Assembly (NCBI RefSeq): GCF_006715145.1
Contig: NZ_VFMR01000001.1
Location: 2,046,001-2,110,000, forward strand
DNA: 64,000 nt
Direction of reading: 5' to 3'
Origin: Microbacterium sp. SLBN-146
GTDB taxonomy: Bacteria; Actinomycetota; Actinomycetes; Actinomycetales; Microbacteriaceae
Position 1 is the stretch's first letter. Each line of letters begins with the position of its first letter. Made by a program: the position numbers and the translations under genes. Positions 44,545-54,834 of this stretch are shown here, piece by piece. The notes beneath the pieces are model-generated. The model was not told where the DNA came from and did not search any database. It saw only the letters and a list, made by a program, of their open reading frames with translations.

Positions 44545-45560
44545 CGGTCGCACCCGCGCACGTGGGTCCCGAGGAGCGCACCGAGGTGCTGCCCGCGGCA
44601 CGCCCGGACGGAGGGTCGCCACGGCCACCCCGACCGCCCCGGAGCAGGCGCCCCGAGCGTGAGCCCCGGCCACCGCGCCCGCCGCGGAGGCCGCCCCGCA
44701 CGTTCGCGCCTCTGAGCCCGCGGCAGCGCGCCGTGCGCACGGTCAGCATGCTGGTCGCGGTCGTCTCGCTCGCCTTCGTCTTCTTCCTCGTGATTCTGAG
44801 CAGCGTGCAGCATGCCGCGACCCAGCAGCAACTGTCGGATGCGTTTCGCGCACAGCTGGCCGAGGGGACTGCGCCTGTGAGCGAGGGCGACTTCGAAGGG
44901 AATCTGCTCGCCGACGGGGCACCGGTGGCGATGATCGAGATTCCCGCGATCGGTGTGCGTGAAGTCGTCGTCGAAGGGACGTCGGCCTCAGAGCTGGCGC
45001 TCGGGCCGGGCCACCGGCGCGACACGATCCTGCCGGGTCAGCAGGGGACGAGCGTCATCTACGGTCGTGCCGCCGCGTACGGCGGTCCCTTCGCCCGCCT
45101 CCAGCAGTTGGCCATCGACTCCGAGATCGTCGTGACGACAGGCCAGGGCGAGCACACCTACCGGGTCATGGGGATCCGCTACGCGGGGGAGTCGACCCCG
45201 CCGCCGATCGGCAGCGACGAGGGACGTCTCGTGCTCGTCTCGGCTCGCGGGCTTCCCTACGTGCCCACGGGTGCCGTCTTCGTCGACGCCGAGCTGACGA
45301 GCGAGGTCGAGGATCGCGGGGCGCGCTTCACGACCTATGCGACCGTCCCGCCGAGCGCGAAGCCGTTCGCGAGTGACACCTCAACGGTGTGGGCACTCGT
45401 CTTCGCGCTGCAGTTCCTCGTTCTCGCCGAGATCCTCCTCCTGTGGCTCATGCCGCGTCTGGACTCGCGTCGCGCGTGGATCGTGTTCTTCCCCCCGATG
45501 CTCCTCGGCGGCATCTGGGCGGCCTACCAGCTCACACTTCTCCTGCCCAATCTCCTGTGA
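44541..45560 (+). CDS. Sortase-fold membrane protein lacking catalytic residues
   Basis: A 339-residue protein: a Pro/Arg-rich cytoplasmic start (1-65), one helix (~68-90), a class E-like sortase domain (~128-258: [39 protein letters not shown]) and two C-terminal helices. The sortase catalytic His, normally in AGHR, is Arg176 ([12 protein letters not shown]). The catalytic Cys, normally in LVTC, is Ala235 (LVLVSARG). The Arg-containing strand is also lost. It cannot act as a transpeptidase by the known mechanism and may instead bind sorting-like peptides. GGAGG lies 5 bases before the GTG. Confidence 0.75.
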   Translation: MTVAPAHVGPEERTEVLPAARPDGGSPRPPRPPRSRRPEREPRPPRPPRRPPRTFAPLSPRQRAVRTVSMLVAVVSLAFVFFLVILSSVQHAATQQQLSDAFRAQLAEGTAPVSEGDFEGNLLADGAPVAMIEIPAIGVREVVVEGTSASELALGPGHRRDTILPGQQGTSVIYGRAAAYGGPFARLQQLAIDSEIVVTTGQGEHTYRVMGIRYAGESTPPPIGSDEGRLVLVSARGLPYVPTGAVFVDAELTSEVEDRGARFTTYATVPPSAKPFASDTSTVWALVFALQFLVLAEILLLWLMPRLDSRRAWIVFFPPMLLGGIWAAYQLTLLLPNLL

Positions 45561-45571
45561 GGGGAACCCGC

Positions 45572-46675
45572 ATGTCGAATGCACCCACCGAACCCCGCGC
45601 GGATGTCGTCGAAACGTCCTCGCCCGCCAGCTCGGCGTCGTCCGCTGTCGAATGGACGCCCGGAAGCGACATCACGACGGTCCTCGGCTTCGACGACGAT
45701 AGAGACGCGGAGTCGACAGGCGGTGACGCGGCGATAGCGTCCGCGTCACCGACCGGCCCGCAGAACTCCGCGCCGGTGCGCGAGCGAAATCGCCGCCGCG
45801 GCGCGTTCAGATCGTGGTCGCCGATCGAGCGACGCGGGACAGGGGAGCGCCCGGCGCCCGTCGATGCGACCACTCCTCGGCTCGCGAGTCCGCCCCTGGA
45901 ACTCGCGTCTCTCGAAGCGCGCGACATCACGGCATGGTTCGGCGACCACCAGGTGCTCGACCGCGTGTCCCTGACGATGCAGGCGGGCCAGGTCACAGCC
46001 CTCATCGGGCCGAGCGGATGCGGCAAGTCGACGTTCCTGCGGATCCTGAACCGGATGCACGAGCTCGTTCCCTCCGCGTCGCTCGCCGGCGAGGTGCTCC
46101 TGGACGGCGAGGACATCTACGACGCGCGCCGTCGCCTCGTGGACGCCCGCAAGCACATCGGCATGGTCTTCCAGAAGCCCAATCCGTTCCCCGCGATGTC
46201 GATCTACGACAACGTCATCGCGGGCTTGAGCCTTACGGGAGTGAAAGCGGATCGCGACACGAAGGACTACCTCGTCGAGCGCTCTCTCACTTCGGCGGGG
46301 CTGTGGAAAGAGGTCAAGGATCGCCTCCGCGCCCCGGGCGGAGGCCTGTCGGGCGGACAGCAGCAGCGCCTGTGCATTGCGCGGTCTCTCGCCGTGAAGC
46401 CCAAAGTGCTCCTCATGGACGAACCGTGCTCGGCCCTCGACCCCACCTCGACGCGCGTCATCGAAGAGACGATGGTGGAGCTGCAGCGCGAGGTCACGAT
46501 CGTCATCGTGACCCACAACATGCAGCAGGCGCAGCGGGTGTCGCAGCAGTGCGCGTTCTTCCTCGCATCGCAGGGCACGCCGGGTGCCATCGTCGAGCAC
46601 GGCGACACGGCGATGATGTTCGACTCGCCCATCGATCCGCGGACGTACGACTACGTCAACGGTCGGTTCGGCTGA
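45572..46675 (+). CDS. pstB: Phosphate ABC transporter ATPase PstB with N-terminal extension
   Basis: A 367-residue ABC ATPase. Walker A is GPSGCGKST (Lys152), the Q-loop is [16 protein letters not shown] (a PstB hallmark), the signature is LSGGQQQR, Walker B is [12 protein letters not shown], and the H-loop is IVTHNM. Ordinary PstB has Walker A near residue 40. Here ~110 extra, Ser/Asp/Arg-rich, probably disordered residues precede it. It energises uptake by PstC/PstA. It lies 11 bp after the pseudo-sortase gene, so the ATPase is co-expressed with surface proteins rather than with its permeases. Confidence 0.93.
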   Translation: MSNAPTEPRADVVETSSPASSASSAVEWTPGSDITTVLGFDDDRDAESTGGDAAIASASPTGPQNSAPVRERNRRRGAFRSWSPIERRGTGERPAPVDATTPRLASPPLELASLEARDITAWFGDHQVLDRVSLTMQAGQVTALIGPSGCGKSTFLRILNRMHELVPSASLAGEVLLDGEDIYDARRRLVDARKHIGMVFQKPNPFPAMSIYDNVIAGLSLTGVKADRDTKDYLVERSLTSAGLWKEVKDRLRAPGGGLSGGQQQRLCIARSLAVKPKVLLMDEPCSALDPTSTRVIEETMVELQREVTIVIVTHNMQQAQRVSQQCAFFLASQGTPGAIVEHGDTAMMFDSPIDPRTYDYVNGRFG

Positions 46676-46712
46676 TCCGCAGATCGGCGTCGTCCCAGAG
46701 CCTCCACGTACC

Positions 46713-47489
46713 ATGTCCGACACGGACGGATCGACTCACCACATGCGCGGCATCATTCTCGCCCTCGCGGGAGTGCTCGTCGTCGTGCTCGGCGTCTGGA
46801 TCTTCCTCGTCGTGGGGTCGATGCCGAGCGCCGATCCGCCGACTCCGCCGCTGCCCGCACCCGCCGAAGGATCGCAGCCCGACCAGGCCGCACCGTCCGC
46901 CGACGTCGCTTCTGCGGATGCCCTCCCGAACGTGCACGCCGATCCGGCCTGGGTCGAGCGGACGTCGCAGTCCACCGGCATCCCGGTCCGTGCCCTGCAG
47001 GCGTACGCGACGGCTCACCTCATCGTGCAGATCGAGCAGCCCGACTGCGGACTGAGCTGGAACACCCTCGCGGGCATCGGTCTCATCGAGACGGCGCACG
47101 GTTCCCACGGGGGAGCGGTGCTCGGGGTCGACGGCCGACCCGAGCCGCCCATCCGCGGTCCCGCGCTCGACGGGAACGGCGTCGCGGCGATCTCCGACAC
47201 CGACGGTGGCGTGTGGGACGGCGACACCGTGTGGGACCGCGCGGTCGGACCGATGCAATTCATCCCCGACACGTGGTCGCGATGGGGAGTCGACGCCGAC
47301 GGCGACGGGCGGGCCGACCCGAATCAGATCGACGACGCGGCGCTCGCCGCCGGGAGATACCTCTGCGCGTCCGGCGAGATGCGCAGCGTCGACGGATGGC
47401 GCGGCGCCGTCTTCAGCTACAACCACCTCGACACGTACGTCGACGCCGTCGCGGATGCCGCCAACCGCTACGCAACGCCGACGGCATGA
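46713..47489 (+). CDS. Lytic transglycosylase-like membrane-anchored protein
   Basis: A 258-residue protein with an N-terminal anchor (residues ~11-35), a Pro/Ala linker (~37-70) and a lytic murein transglycosylase domain. The catalytic Glu is in LAGIGLIETAHGSHGG, and DRAVGPMQFIPDTWSRWG and AVFSYNHLDTYVDAV complete the fold. It would cleave peptidoglycan between MurNAc and GlcNAc. ATG 46743 is an alternative start. Confidence 0.87.
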   Translation: MSDTDGSTHHMRGIILALAGVLVVVLGVWIFLVVGSMPSADPPTPPLPAPAEGSQPDQAAPSADVASADALPNVHADPAWVERTSQSTGIPVRALQAYATAHLIVQIEQPDCGLSWNTLAGIGLIETAHGSHGGAVLGVDGRPEPPIRGPALDGNGVAAISDTDGGVWDGDTVWDRAVGPMQFIPDTWSRWGVDADGDGRADPNQIDDAALAAGRYLCASGEMRSVDGWRGAVFSYNHLDTYVDAVADAANRYATPTA

Positions 47490-47504
47490 GGCCCCTCCCG
47501 TGAG

Positions 47505-47561
47505 CGAGAAGACCCAGACCGCTGCTTTCGGCGCCGAGTTCGAACGGTCTGCGTCTTCTCG
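47505..47561 (+). terminator. Hairpin terminator after transglycosylase gene
   Basis: CGAGAAGACCCAGACCG (47505-47521) pairs with 47545-47561 at 16 of 17 positions, with a 23-nt loop, 15 nt after the stop. Confidence 0.6.
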
Positions 47562-47642
47562 GCACCGGGGGACGGGCACCGGAGGGATGAGCGTCGCGGG
47601 GATGACCGCCGTCACATGACCGAGCGCGCATGGGCGCATCCG

Positions 47643-47648
47643 TAAGAT
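47643..47648 (+). promoter_or_regulatory. -10 box upstream of lysC
   Basis: TAAGAT fits TANNNT, 79 nt before the lysC GTG. No riboswitch fold was recognised in the leader. Confidence 0.4.
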
Positions 47649-47727
47649 GGTGCGGTGGCCGCGGCATCCGCCTGTGCGCCACCACAAGATTCGCTCGCCG
47701 CCCAGCGGCATCCCCGGGAGTTCCATC

Positions 47728-49011
47728 GTGGCGCTGATCGTCCAGAAGTACGGCGGGTCGTCTGTCGCCGATGCCGAGAGCATCAAGCGGGTCGCCAAGC
47801 GCATCGTCGACACCCGCCGCGCGGGCAACGACGTCGTCGTCGCCGTCAGTGCGATGGGCGATACGACCGACGAGCTCCTCGACCTCGCGAGCCAGGTCGC
47901 CCCGATCCCCGCGCCGCGCGAGCTCGACATGCTGCTCTCCAGCGGCGAGCGCATCTCGATGGCACTCCTCGCCATGACGATCCACTCGATGGGATTCGAG
48001 GCGCGGTCGTTCACGGGCAGCCAGGCGGGAATGATCACGGATGCCACGCACGGCGCCGCCCGCATCGTCGACGTCACACCCGTACGCCTTCGCGAGGCCC
48101 TCGACGAGGGGGCGATCGTCATCGTCGCGGGGTTCCAGGGGTTCAACCGGGACACACGCGACATCACGACCCTCGGGCGCGGCGGATCCGACACGACGGC
48201 TGTGGCTCTCGCTGCGGCCCTCGACGCCGACGTCTGCGAGATCTACAGCGACGTCGACGGCATCTTCACGGCCGACCCGCGCGTCGTACCCAAGGCTCAG
48301 AAGCTCGGCTCGGTCTCGAGCGAAGAGATGCTCGAGCTCGCCGCCAACGGGGCGAAGGTGCTGTACATCCGTGCGGTGGAGTACGCACGGCGTCACGGCG
48401 TCCTCATCCACGCGCGCTCGACATTCAGCTCGGGCGTGGGAACCTACGTGCTCGGACCCGGGATGACGCTGCCCGCCGGTGAAGGAGAAGAGATGGAAGA
48501 ACCGATCGTCGCAGGGGTCGCCACCGACCTCGGACAAGCCAAGATCACCGTCATCGGCGTTCCCGACGTTCCCGGCAAGGCCGCCGAGATCTTCAAGGTC
48601 GTCGCGAAGTCGGGTGCCAACGTCGACATGATCGTCCAGAACGTGTCGCTGGCCACGACGGGTCGCACCGACATCTCGTTCACGCTTCCGAAGTCCGATG
48701 CCACGGCGGCCCTCAAGGCGCTGGCATCCGACCAGGCGGAGATCGGGTTCGAGAGCCTCGTGCACGACGACCAGATCGGCAAGCTGTCGGTCGTGGGCGC
48801 CGGGATGCGCACCCACTCGGGCGTCTCGGCGACGCTCTTCGAGGCGCTGAGCGTCTCGGGGATCAACCTCGAGATGATCTCGACCTCTGAGATCCGCATT
48901 TCCGTCGTCGTGCGTGGCGACGACCTCGCCGAGGCGGCACGACTCGTGCACACGGCCTACGGCCTCGACGGCGAGGTCGAAGCGGTCGTACACGCCGGTA
49001 CGGGACGGTAG
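47728..49011 (+). CDS. lysC: Aspartate kinase
   Basis: A 427-residue aspartokinase, first enzyme of Lys, Met, Thr and diaminopimelate synthesis. The kinase domain holds [11 protein letters not shown] (residues ~4-14), [10 protein letters not shown] and [15 protein letters not shown]. Two ACT domains (~265-420) provide feedback control by lysine and threonine. GTG 47728 was chosen because [12 protein letters not shown] is the normal N-terminus; GGGAG lies 7 bases upstream. In related genera an internal start gives a separate beta subunit. asd lies ~450 bp downstream. Confidence 0.95.
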   Translation: MALIVQKYGGSSVADAESIKRVAKRIVDTRRAGNDVVVAVSAMGDTTDELLDLASQVAPIPAPRELDMLLSSGERISMALLAMTIHSMGFEARSFTGSQAGMITDATHGAARIVDVTPVRLREALDEGAIVIVAGFQGFNRDTRDITTLGRGGSDTTAVALAAALDADVCEIYSDVDGIFTADPRVVPKAQKLGSVSSEEMLELAANGAKVLYIRAVEYARRHGVLIHARSTFSSGVGTYVLGPGMTLPAGEGEEMEEPIVAGVATDLGQAKITVIGVPDVPGKAAEIFKVVAKSGANVDMIVQNVSLATTGRTDISFTLPKSDATAALKALASDQAEIGFESLVHDDQIGKLSVVGAGMRTHSGVSATLFEALSVSGINLEMISTSEIRISVVVRGDDLAEAARLVHTAYGLDGEVEAVVHAGTGR

Positions 49012-49045
49012 TCCTCCACCTCCCCGCGTGTTCCGACGCGTCTGA

Positions 49046-50532
<1,487 letters not shown>

Positions 50533-50578
50533 CGACGCGTGGGGGTCCGCCGCGGTCTGCGGCACTCCGTGCGAAGCC

Positions 50579-50584
50579 TAGAAT
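50579..50584 (+). promoter_or_regulatory. -10 box of mqo (leaderless)
   Basis: TAGAAT ends 6 nt before the mqo GTG. Confidence 0.6.
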
Positions 50585-50590
50585 CGTAGG

Positions 50591-52063
50591 GTGACTGAAC
50601 CCGTGGATGTCGTTCTCGTCGGCGGTGGCATCATGAGCGCCACCCTGGGCACACTGCTCTCCGAGCTTCAGCCCGACTGGCGAATCGTCGTATACGAACG
50701 CCTGGGCGACGTCGCTCTGGAGAGCTCGAACGCGTGGAACAACGCCGGCACGGGGCACGCGGCCCTGTGCGAGCTGAACTACATGCCGCAGGGCAAGGAC
50801 GGCTCGGTCGATCCGGCGAAGGCTGTCTCGATCAACGAGCAGTTCCAGCAGAGCCGTCAGCTGTGGGCATCCCTCGTCGAGGAGGGCGTACTCGACGAGC
50901 CGTCGACGTTCATCAACTCGACCGCGCACATGACCTTCGTGCGCGGAGAGAAGGACGTCGCGTACCTCAAGAAGCGCTACGAGGCGTTGAAGGACCAGCC
51001 GCTGTTCGGCGGCATCCAGTACAGCGAAGACTCCCGTGTCATCAACCAGTGGGCCCCGCTGCTCATGCAAAAGCGCCGCGCAGGTGAGCCGTTCGCGGCG
51101 ACGCGCGTTCCCGCGGGCACCGACGTCGATTTCGGGGCGCTCACGCGGCAGATGTTCGACAACCTCCGCAAGCGCGGAGTCGAGGTCATCACGAACTGCG
51201 AAGTGCGGAAGATCCGTCGCCGGAAGGACGGCACGTGGCGCCTCAACTGGCGCAACACGATCGGACGCACACCCGGTCACACCGATGCGAAGTTCGTCTT
51301 CGTCGGGGCGGGTGGATGGGCACTCAAGCTCCTGCAGTCCTCGCGCATCCCCGAGATCTCCGGGTACGGCGTGTTCCCGATCGGCGGGCAGTGGCTCAAG
51401 ACCTCGAACCCGGCCCTCGTCGCGCAGCACCGGGCGAAGGTCTACTCACAGGCATCCGTCGGAGCACCGCCCATGTCGGTACCTCACCTCGACACGCGCG
51501 TCGTGGACGGCGAGGCGTCGCTCCTCTTCGGCCCGTTCGCGACCTTCAGCCCGAAGTTCCTCAAGCACGGCAAGATCACCGACATCATCGCGCAGGTGCG
51601 GCCGGGCAACATCGGCCCCATGCTCAAGGTCGCGATCGACAATCCGTCGCTCATCTCGTACCTGGTCGGCGAGCTGCTGAAGAACCACGCCAAGAAGGTC
51701 GACAGCCTCCGCGAGTTCATGCCCACCGCGAAGGATGAGGACTGGGAGCTCCTGCAGGCCGGTCAGCGCGCGCAGGTCATGAAGAAGGACCCCGAGAAGG
51801 GCGGCATCCTGCAGTTCGGCACCGAGGTCGTGACGTCGGCCGACGGCTCGATCGCGGGTCTCCTCGGGGCTTCTCCGGGAGCGTCGACGGCCGTGTCGAT
51901 CATGCTGGGGCTGCTGAAGACCTGCTTCCCCGAGCACCAGGAGGCGTGGGAGCCTCGCCTGCGAGAGCTGATCCCGAGCTTCGGGCAGACGCTCAACCCG
52001 CAGCCCGAGAAGGCCGCCGAGACGCTTGCGGAGACCGCGCAGGTCCTCTCGCTGACGGCCTGA
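50591..52063 (+). CDS. mqo: Malate:quinone oxidoreductase
   Basis: A 490-residue peripheral membrane flavoprotein that oxidises malate to oxaloacetate and reduces quinone, replacing or assisting malate dehydrogenase in the TCA cycle. The FAD-binding start is VVLVGGGIMSATLGTLL; family signatures are SSNAWNNAGTGHAALCELNY, FVGAGGWALKLLQ and LLGASPGASTAVSIML. The length is normal. The GTG is preceded by a leaderless-type promoter. Confidence 0.96.
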   Translation: MTEPVDVVLVGGGIMSATLGTLLSELQPDWRIVVYERLGDVALESSNAWNNAGTGHAALCELNYMPQGKDGSVDPAKAVSINEQFQQSRQLWASLVEEGVLDEPSTFINSTAHMTFVRGEKDVAYLKKRYEALKDQPLFGGIQYSEDSRVINQWAPLLMQKRRAGEPFAATRVPAGTDVDFGALTRQMFDNLRKRGVEVITNCEVRKIRRRKDGTWRLNWRNTIGRTPGHTDAKFVFVGAGGWALKLLQSSRIPEISGYGVFPIGGQWLKTSNPALVAQHRAKVYSQASVGAPPMSVPHLDTRVVDGEASLLFGPFATFSPKFLKHGKITDIIAQVRPGNIGPMLKVAIDNPSLISYLVGELLKNHAKKVDSLREFMPTAKDEDWELLQAGQRAQVMKKDPEKGGILQFGTEVVTSADGSIAGLLGASPGASTAVSIMLGLLKTCFPEHQEAWEPRLRELIPSFGQTLNPQPEKAAETLAETAQVLSLTA

Positions 52064-52085
52064 CCCCGCCCGCCCCGCACACGAC

Positions 52086-52091
52086 TACGCT
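52086..52091 (+). promoter_or_regulatory. -10 box of tdk (leaderless)
   Basis: TACGCT ends 6 nt before the tdk GTG. Confidence 0.55.
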
Positions 52092-52097
52092 CGGGAC

Positions 52098-52751
52098 GTG
52101 GCAAAACTGTACTTCCGCTACGGCGCGATGAATTCGGGAAAGTCGACATCGCTCCTGCAGGCGGCGTACAACTATGAGGAGCGCGGGCAGCACGTGCTCC
52201 TCGCGAAGCCGGCCGTCGACACGAAGGATGCTGAGCGCGTCTCCTCCCGCCTCGGTATGTCCCGCCCCGTCGACTTCCTCATCAAGCCCGACGACGACCT
52301 GCGCACCCTTTTCGAGCTCCACCGTTCGCGGTTGCGTCATGATGCCGTCGAGACCCTCATTCCGGATGCCACCGTCTCGGGGCGCGCTGCCGATGTCGCG
52401 TGCCTCCTCGTCGACGAGGCGCAGTTCCTCACGCGAGACCAGGTCGATGACCTGCTGCGGATCGTCGTGCTCGACGGGGTCCCGGTCCTGGCGTACGGCA
52501 TCCGCACCGATTTCCGGACGGAAGCGTTCCCCGGTTCCCGCCGCCTGATGGAGCTCGCGCACAGCCTCGAGGAGCTCAAGACCATCTGCCGCTGCGGGCG
52601 CAAGGCACTCTTCAATGCGCGACTCGTCGGCGGACGCTTCGTCTTCGACGGTGACCAGGTCGCGATCGACGAACTGACGGCCGACCGCGTCACGTACGAG
52701 TCGATGTGCGCCGAGTGCTACCTGCGCGAGTCGGGCGGACGCCTGGGCTGA
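52098..52751 (+). CDS. tdk: Thymidine kinase (type II)
   Basis: A 217-residue salvage enzyme phosphorylating thymidine with ATP. It has a P-loop (YGAMNSGKSTSLLQ), Walker B (LLVDEAQFLTRDQV), the lasso-region DFRTEAFPGSRRL, and a zinc site (ICRCGRKA with CAECY). The length is as expected for bacterial TdK. Confidence 0.95.
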   Translation: MAKLYFRYGAMNSGKSTSLLQAAYNYEERGQHVLLAKPAVDTKDAERVSSRLGMSRPVDFLIKPDDDLRTLFELHRSRLRHDAVETLIPDATVSGRAADVACLLVDEAQFLTRDQVDDLLRIVVLDGVPVLAYGIRTDFRTEAFPGSRRLMELAHSLEELKTICRCGRKALFNARLVGGRFVFDGDQVAIDELTADRVTYESMCAECYLRESGGRLG

Positions 52752-52770
52752 GCGGGTACGCGCGGACATC

Positions 52771-52776
52771 TACGCT
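52771..52776 (+). promoter_or_regulatory. -10 box of galE (leaderless)
   Basis: TACGCT ends 6 nt before the galE ATG. Confidence 0.55.
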
Positions 52777-52782
52777 AGAGAT

Positions 52783-53802
52783 ATGCGCGTTCTTCTCGCC
52801 GGCGGCGCCGGCTACGTCGGAGCCCACACGGCCGTCGCCCTCCTCGACGCAGGACACGAGATCGTCCTTCTCGACGACCTCTCCAACACGTCGGCTCTCG
52901 CGGCCGAGCGGGTGTCGCAGATCACGGGTCGCCCCGCGCCCCTCGTCGTCGGCGACGCGTCCGACGAGAGCGTCGTCGCCGCCACGTTCGACGAGTTCGG
53001 ACCGTTCGACGCCATCGTGCACCTCGCCGCCTTCAAGGCGGTGGGGGAGTCGATGGAGAAGCCGCTCGACTACTACTCCAACAACCTCGACACGACCTTC
53101 GCGCTCGCGCGCGTGGGGCTCGAGCGCGGCATCCGCTCGTTCCTCTTCTCGAGCACCGGCACGGTCTACTCCGACCCGTCCGATCTGCCCTTCACCGAGG
53201 AGTCGACGACGAGCGTCGACCTGTCGAACCCGTACAGCAAGTCCAAGCGCATGAACGAGGTCGTGCTCGCCGACATGGCGCGCGTGAACCCCGAACTCGA
53301 CGTCACGGTCCTGCGCTACTTCAATCCCGTCGGCGCCCACGAGTCGGGCCTCATCGGCGAAGACCCGTCCGGCATCCCGAACAACCTCATGCCCTACATA
53401 CAGCGTGTCGCCGTCGGATCGCTCGAGCGCATCGGGATCTTCGGAGACGACTACGACACCCCCGACGGCACGGGTCTTCGCGACTACATCCACGTCGTCG
53501 ACCTCGCGCTGGGACACGTCGCCGCGCTCGAGCGGGCGCAGCCGGGGTTCGTCGTGTACAACCTGGGCACCGGTCGCCCCGTCAGCGTCCGCGAGCTGAT
53601 CGCCGCCTTCGAGCGTGCCGTCGGACGAGAGCTGCCGAAGGTCGTGCTTCCGCGCCGCGCGGGCGACGTCGATGCGACCTACTGCGATCCGTCGAAGGCC
53701 GCTCGCGAGCTCGACTGGGTCGCGACGCGCACGATCGACGACGCTGCGCGGGACGCCTGGAACTGGCAGTCACGCAACCCGCAGGGGTTCGCGTCCGCCT
53801 GA
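52783..53802 (+). CDS. galE: UDP-glucose 4-epimerase
   Basis: A 339-residue short-chain dehydrogenase-type epimerase interconverting UDP-glucose and UDP-galactose. The NAD motif is VLLAGGAGYVGAHTAVAL, then HLAAFKAVGESMEKPLDYY, the catalytic Ser in FSSTGTVY, and the Tyr-Lys pair in NPYSKSKRMNEV. RYFNPVGAHESGLIGEDP and GTGLRDYIHVVDLA are typical of GalE. It supplies galactose for cell-surface polymers. Confidence 0.93.
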   Translation: MRVLLAGGAGYVGAHTAVALLDAGHEIVLLDDLSNTSALAAERVSQITGRPAPLVVGDASDESVVAATFDEFGPFDAIVHLAAFKAVGESMEKPLDYYSNNLDTTFALARVGLERGIRSFLFSSTGTVYSDPSDLPFTEESTTSVDLSNPYSKSKRMNEVVLADMARVNPELDVTVLRYFNPVGAHESGLIGEDPSGIPNNLMPYIQRVAVGSLERIGIFGDDYDTPDGTGLRDYIHVVDLALGHVAALERAQPGFVVYNLGTGRPVSVRELIAAFERAVGRELPKVVLPRRAGDVDATYCDPSKAARELDWVATRTIDDAARDAWNWQSRNPQGFASA

Positions 53803-53806
53803 TTCC

Positions 53807-54706
53807 TCACGCGGGCTTCGGGGCGGGTGCCTTCGAACCCTTCGGCTTTGCACGCGACCCATTCGCGGGAGAACCCTTGCGCGCCTTCGCCGATGACCGA
53901 CGCGGCGGAAGCGGCACGAGCATCGACGTCGTGCGCTTGTACTCGGCGTAGGCGGGGTACTTCGACGACGAGATGGACTCTGTGAAGATCGTCGACCCGA
54001 TGAAGAGGATCGTCAGGAGGATGGCGCCCGCGATCGTCCAATTGATCGCGCCGCCCCAGAACCCCAGACCGGATGCCACGGCGGCCGTCGCGCCGAGCGC
54101 GTAGAACGCCCACCACTGCGCCTGCTCGAAGAAGAAGTTGGGGTGGCGGCTCCAGGCGAAGAGGCCGCTCGCGAGGAAGCCTTCGGCTCGCCCTTCGTGC
54201 TTCGCGCGGTGGAAGTCCCATTGCTGCTGGTCTGCGATGAACTCGCCCACGAGGAACGCGAGGAACAGGAGCGCGAACACGGCATCCCAGACGCCCATCG
54301 GTGCGGGGTTCTGCCACGCCATGAGAGCCGGGAGGGTGATGAGGACGAGGAGTGCGTTCTGGTAGAGCACGATGAACAACAGGTTGAAGATCTGGAACTG
54401 CCACGGCTTCATGCGCCCACGCAGGATCGCCCACCGGTAGTCCTCCATGCCGGTGTATCCGCCCTTGCGAGCGAAGTTGTAGGTGAGGCGCGCTCCCCAC
54501 GCGGTCACGAGGAGCGCCATGACGACGAGGCGCGTCGCGTCGTTCCCGTCGAGGATTCCCGCCACGGCGAAGATCCACACGTAGACGACCGGGACGATCG
54601 ACCAGATGCGATCGACCCAGGAGGTGTCCTTCGTGATGAGGGACGCAACCCAGCAGAACAGGCAGGATGCACCGGCGACGAGGAGCACGAGGAGGAGCGG
54701 ATCCAT
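53807..54706 (-). CDS. DUF1295 family membrane protein
   Basis: A 299-residue membrane protein with about seven helices, matching DUF1295 (steroid 5-alpha-reductase-like; isoprenylcysteine methyltransferase fold). The C-terminal part has SGLFAWSRHPNFFFEQAQWW, then SSKYPAYAEYKRTTSMLVPL, the usual cofactor-binding end. A Lys/Ala/Pro-rich tail (~275-299) is added. The substrate is unknown. TAGTCT 6 nt before the ATG implies a leaderless mRNA. Confidence 0.87.
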   Translation of the reverse strand: MDPLLLVLLVAGASCLFCWVASLITKDTSWVDRIWSIVPVVYVWIFAVAGILDGNDATRLVVMALLVTAWGARLTYNFARKGGYTGMEDYRWAILRGRMKPWQFQIFNLLFIVLYQNALLVLITLPALMAWQNPAPMGVWDAVFALLFLAFLVGEFIADQQQWDFHRAKHEGRAEGFLASGLFAWSRHPNFFFEQAQWWAFYALGATAAVASGLGFWGGAINWTIAGAILLTILFIGSTIFTESISSSKYPAYAEYKRTTSMLVPLPPRRSSAKARKGSPANGSRAKPKGSKAPAPKPA

Positions 54707-54712
54707 GCGGTC

Positions 54713-54718
54713 AGACTA
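54713..54718 (-). promoter_or_regulatory. -10 box of DUF1295 gene (leaderless)
   Basis: On the minus strand TAGTCT ends 6 nt before ATG 54706. Confidence 0.6.
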
Positions 54719-54770
54719 CAGACGAGGCCCCGTTGGACCCAGGCTCTCCGGTCGGCGGGTCGCTTGCATG

Positions 54771-54781
54771 TGGTCAGACCA
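54771..54781. promoter_or_regulatory. FadR/LldR-type operator 1
   Basis: TGGTCAGACCA is a perfect palindrome of the TGGTCnGACCA type bound by FadR-subfamily GntR regulators, 54 bp before the regulator start. Confidence 0.8.
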
Positions 54782-54792
54782 TGCATGTACTG

Positions 54793-54803
54793 TGGTCGGA
54801 CCA
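54793..54803. promoter_or_regulatory. FadR/LldR-type operator 2
   Basis: TGGTCGGACCA repeats the upstream palindrome with a centre-to-centre distance of 22 bp (two helical turns), so two dimers could bind the same DNA face. Confidence 0.8.
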
Positions 54804-54834
54804 CACGCGGGTGGATGAAAGACCGGAGCAACGC

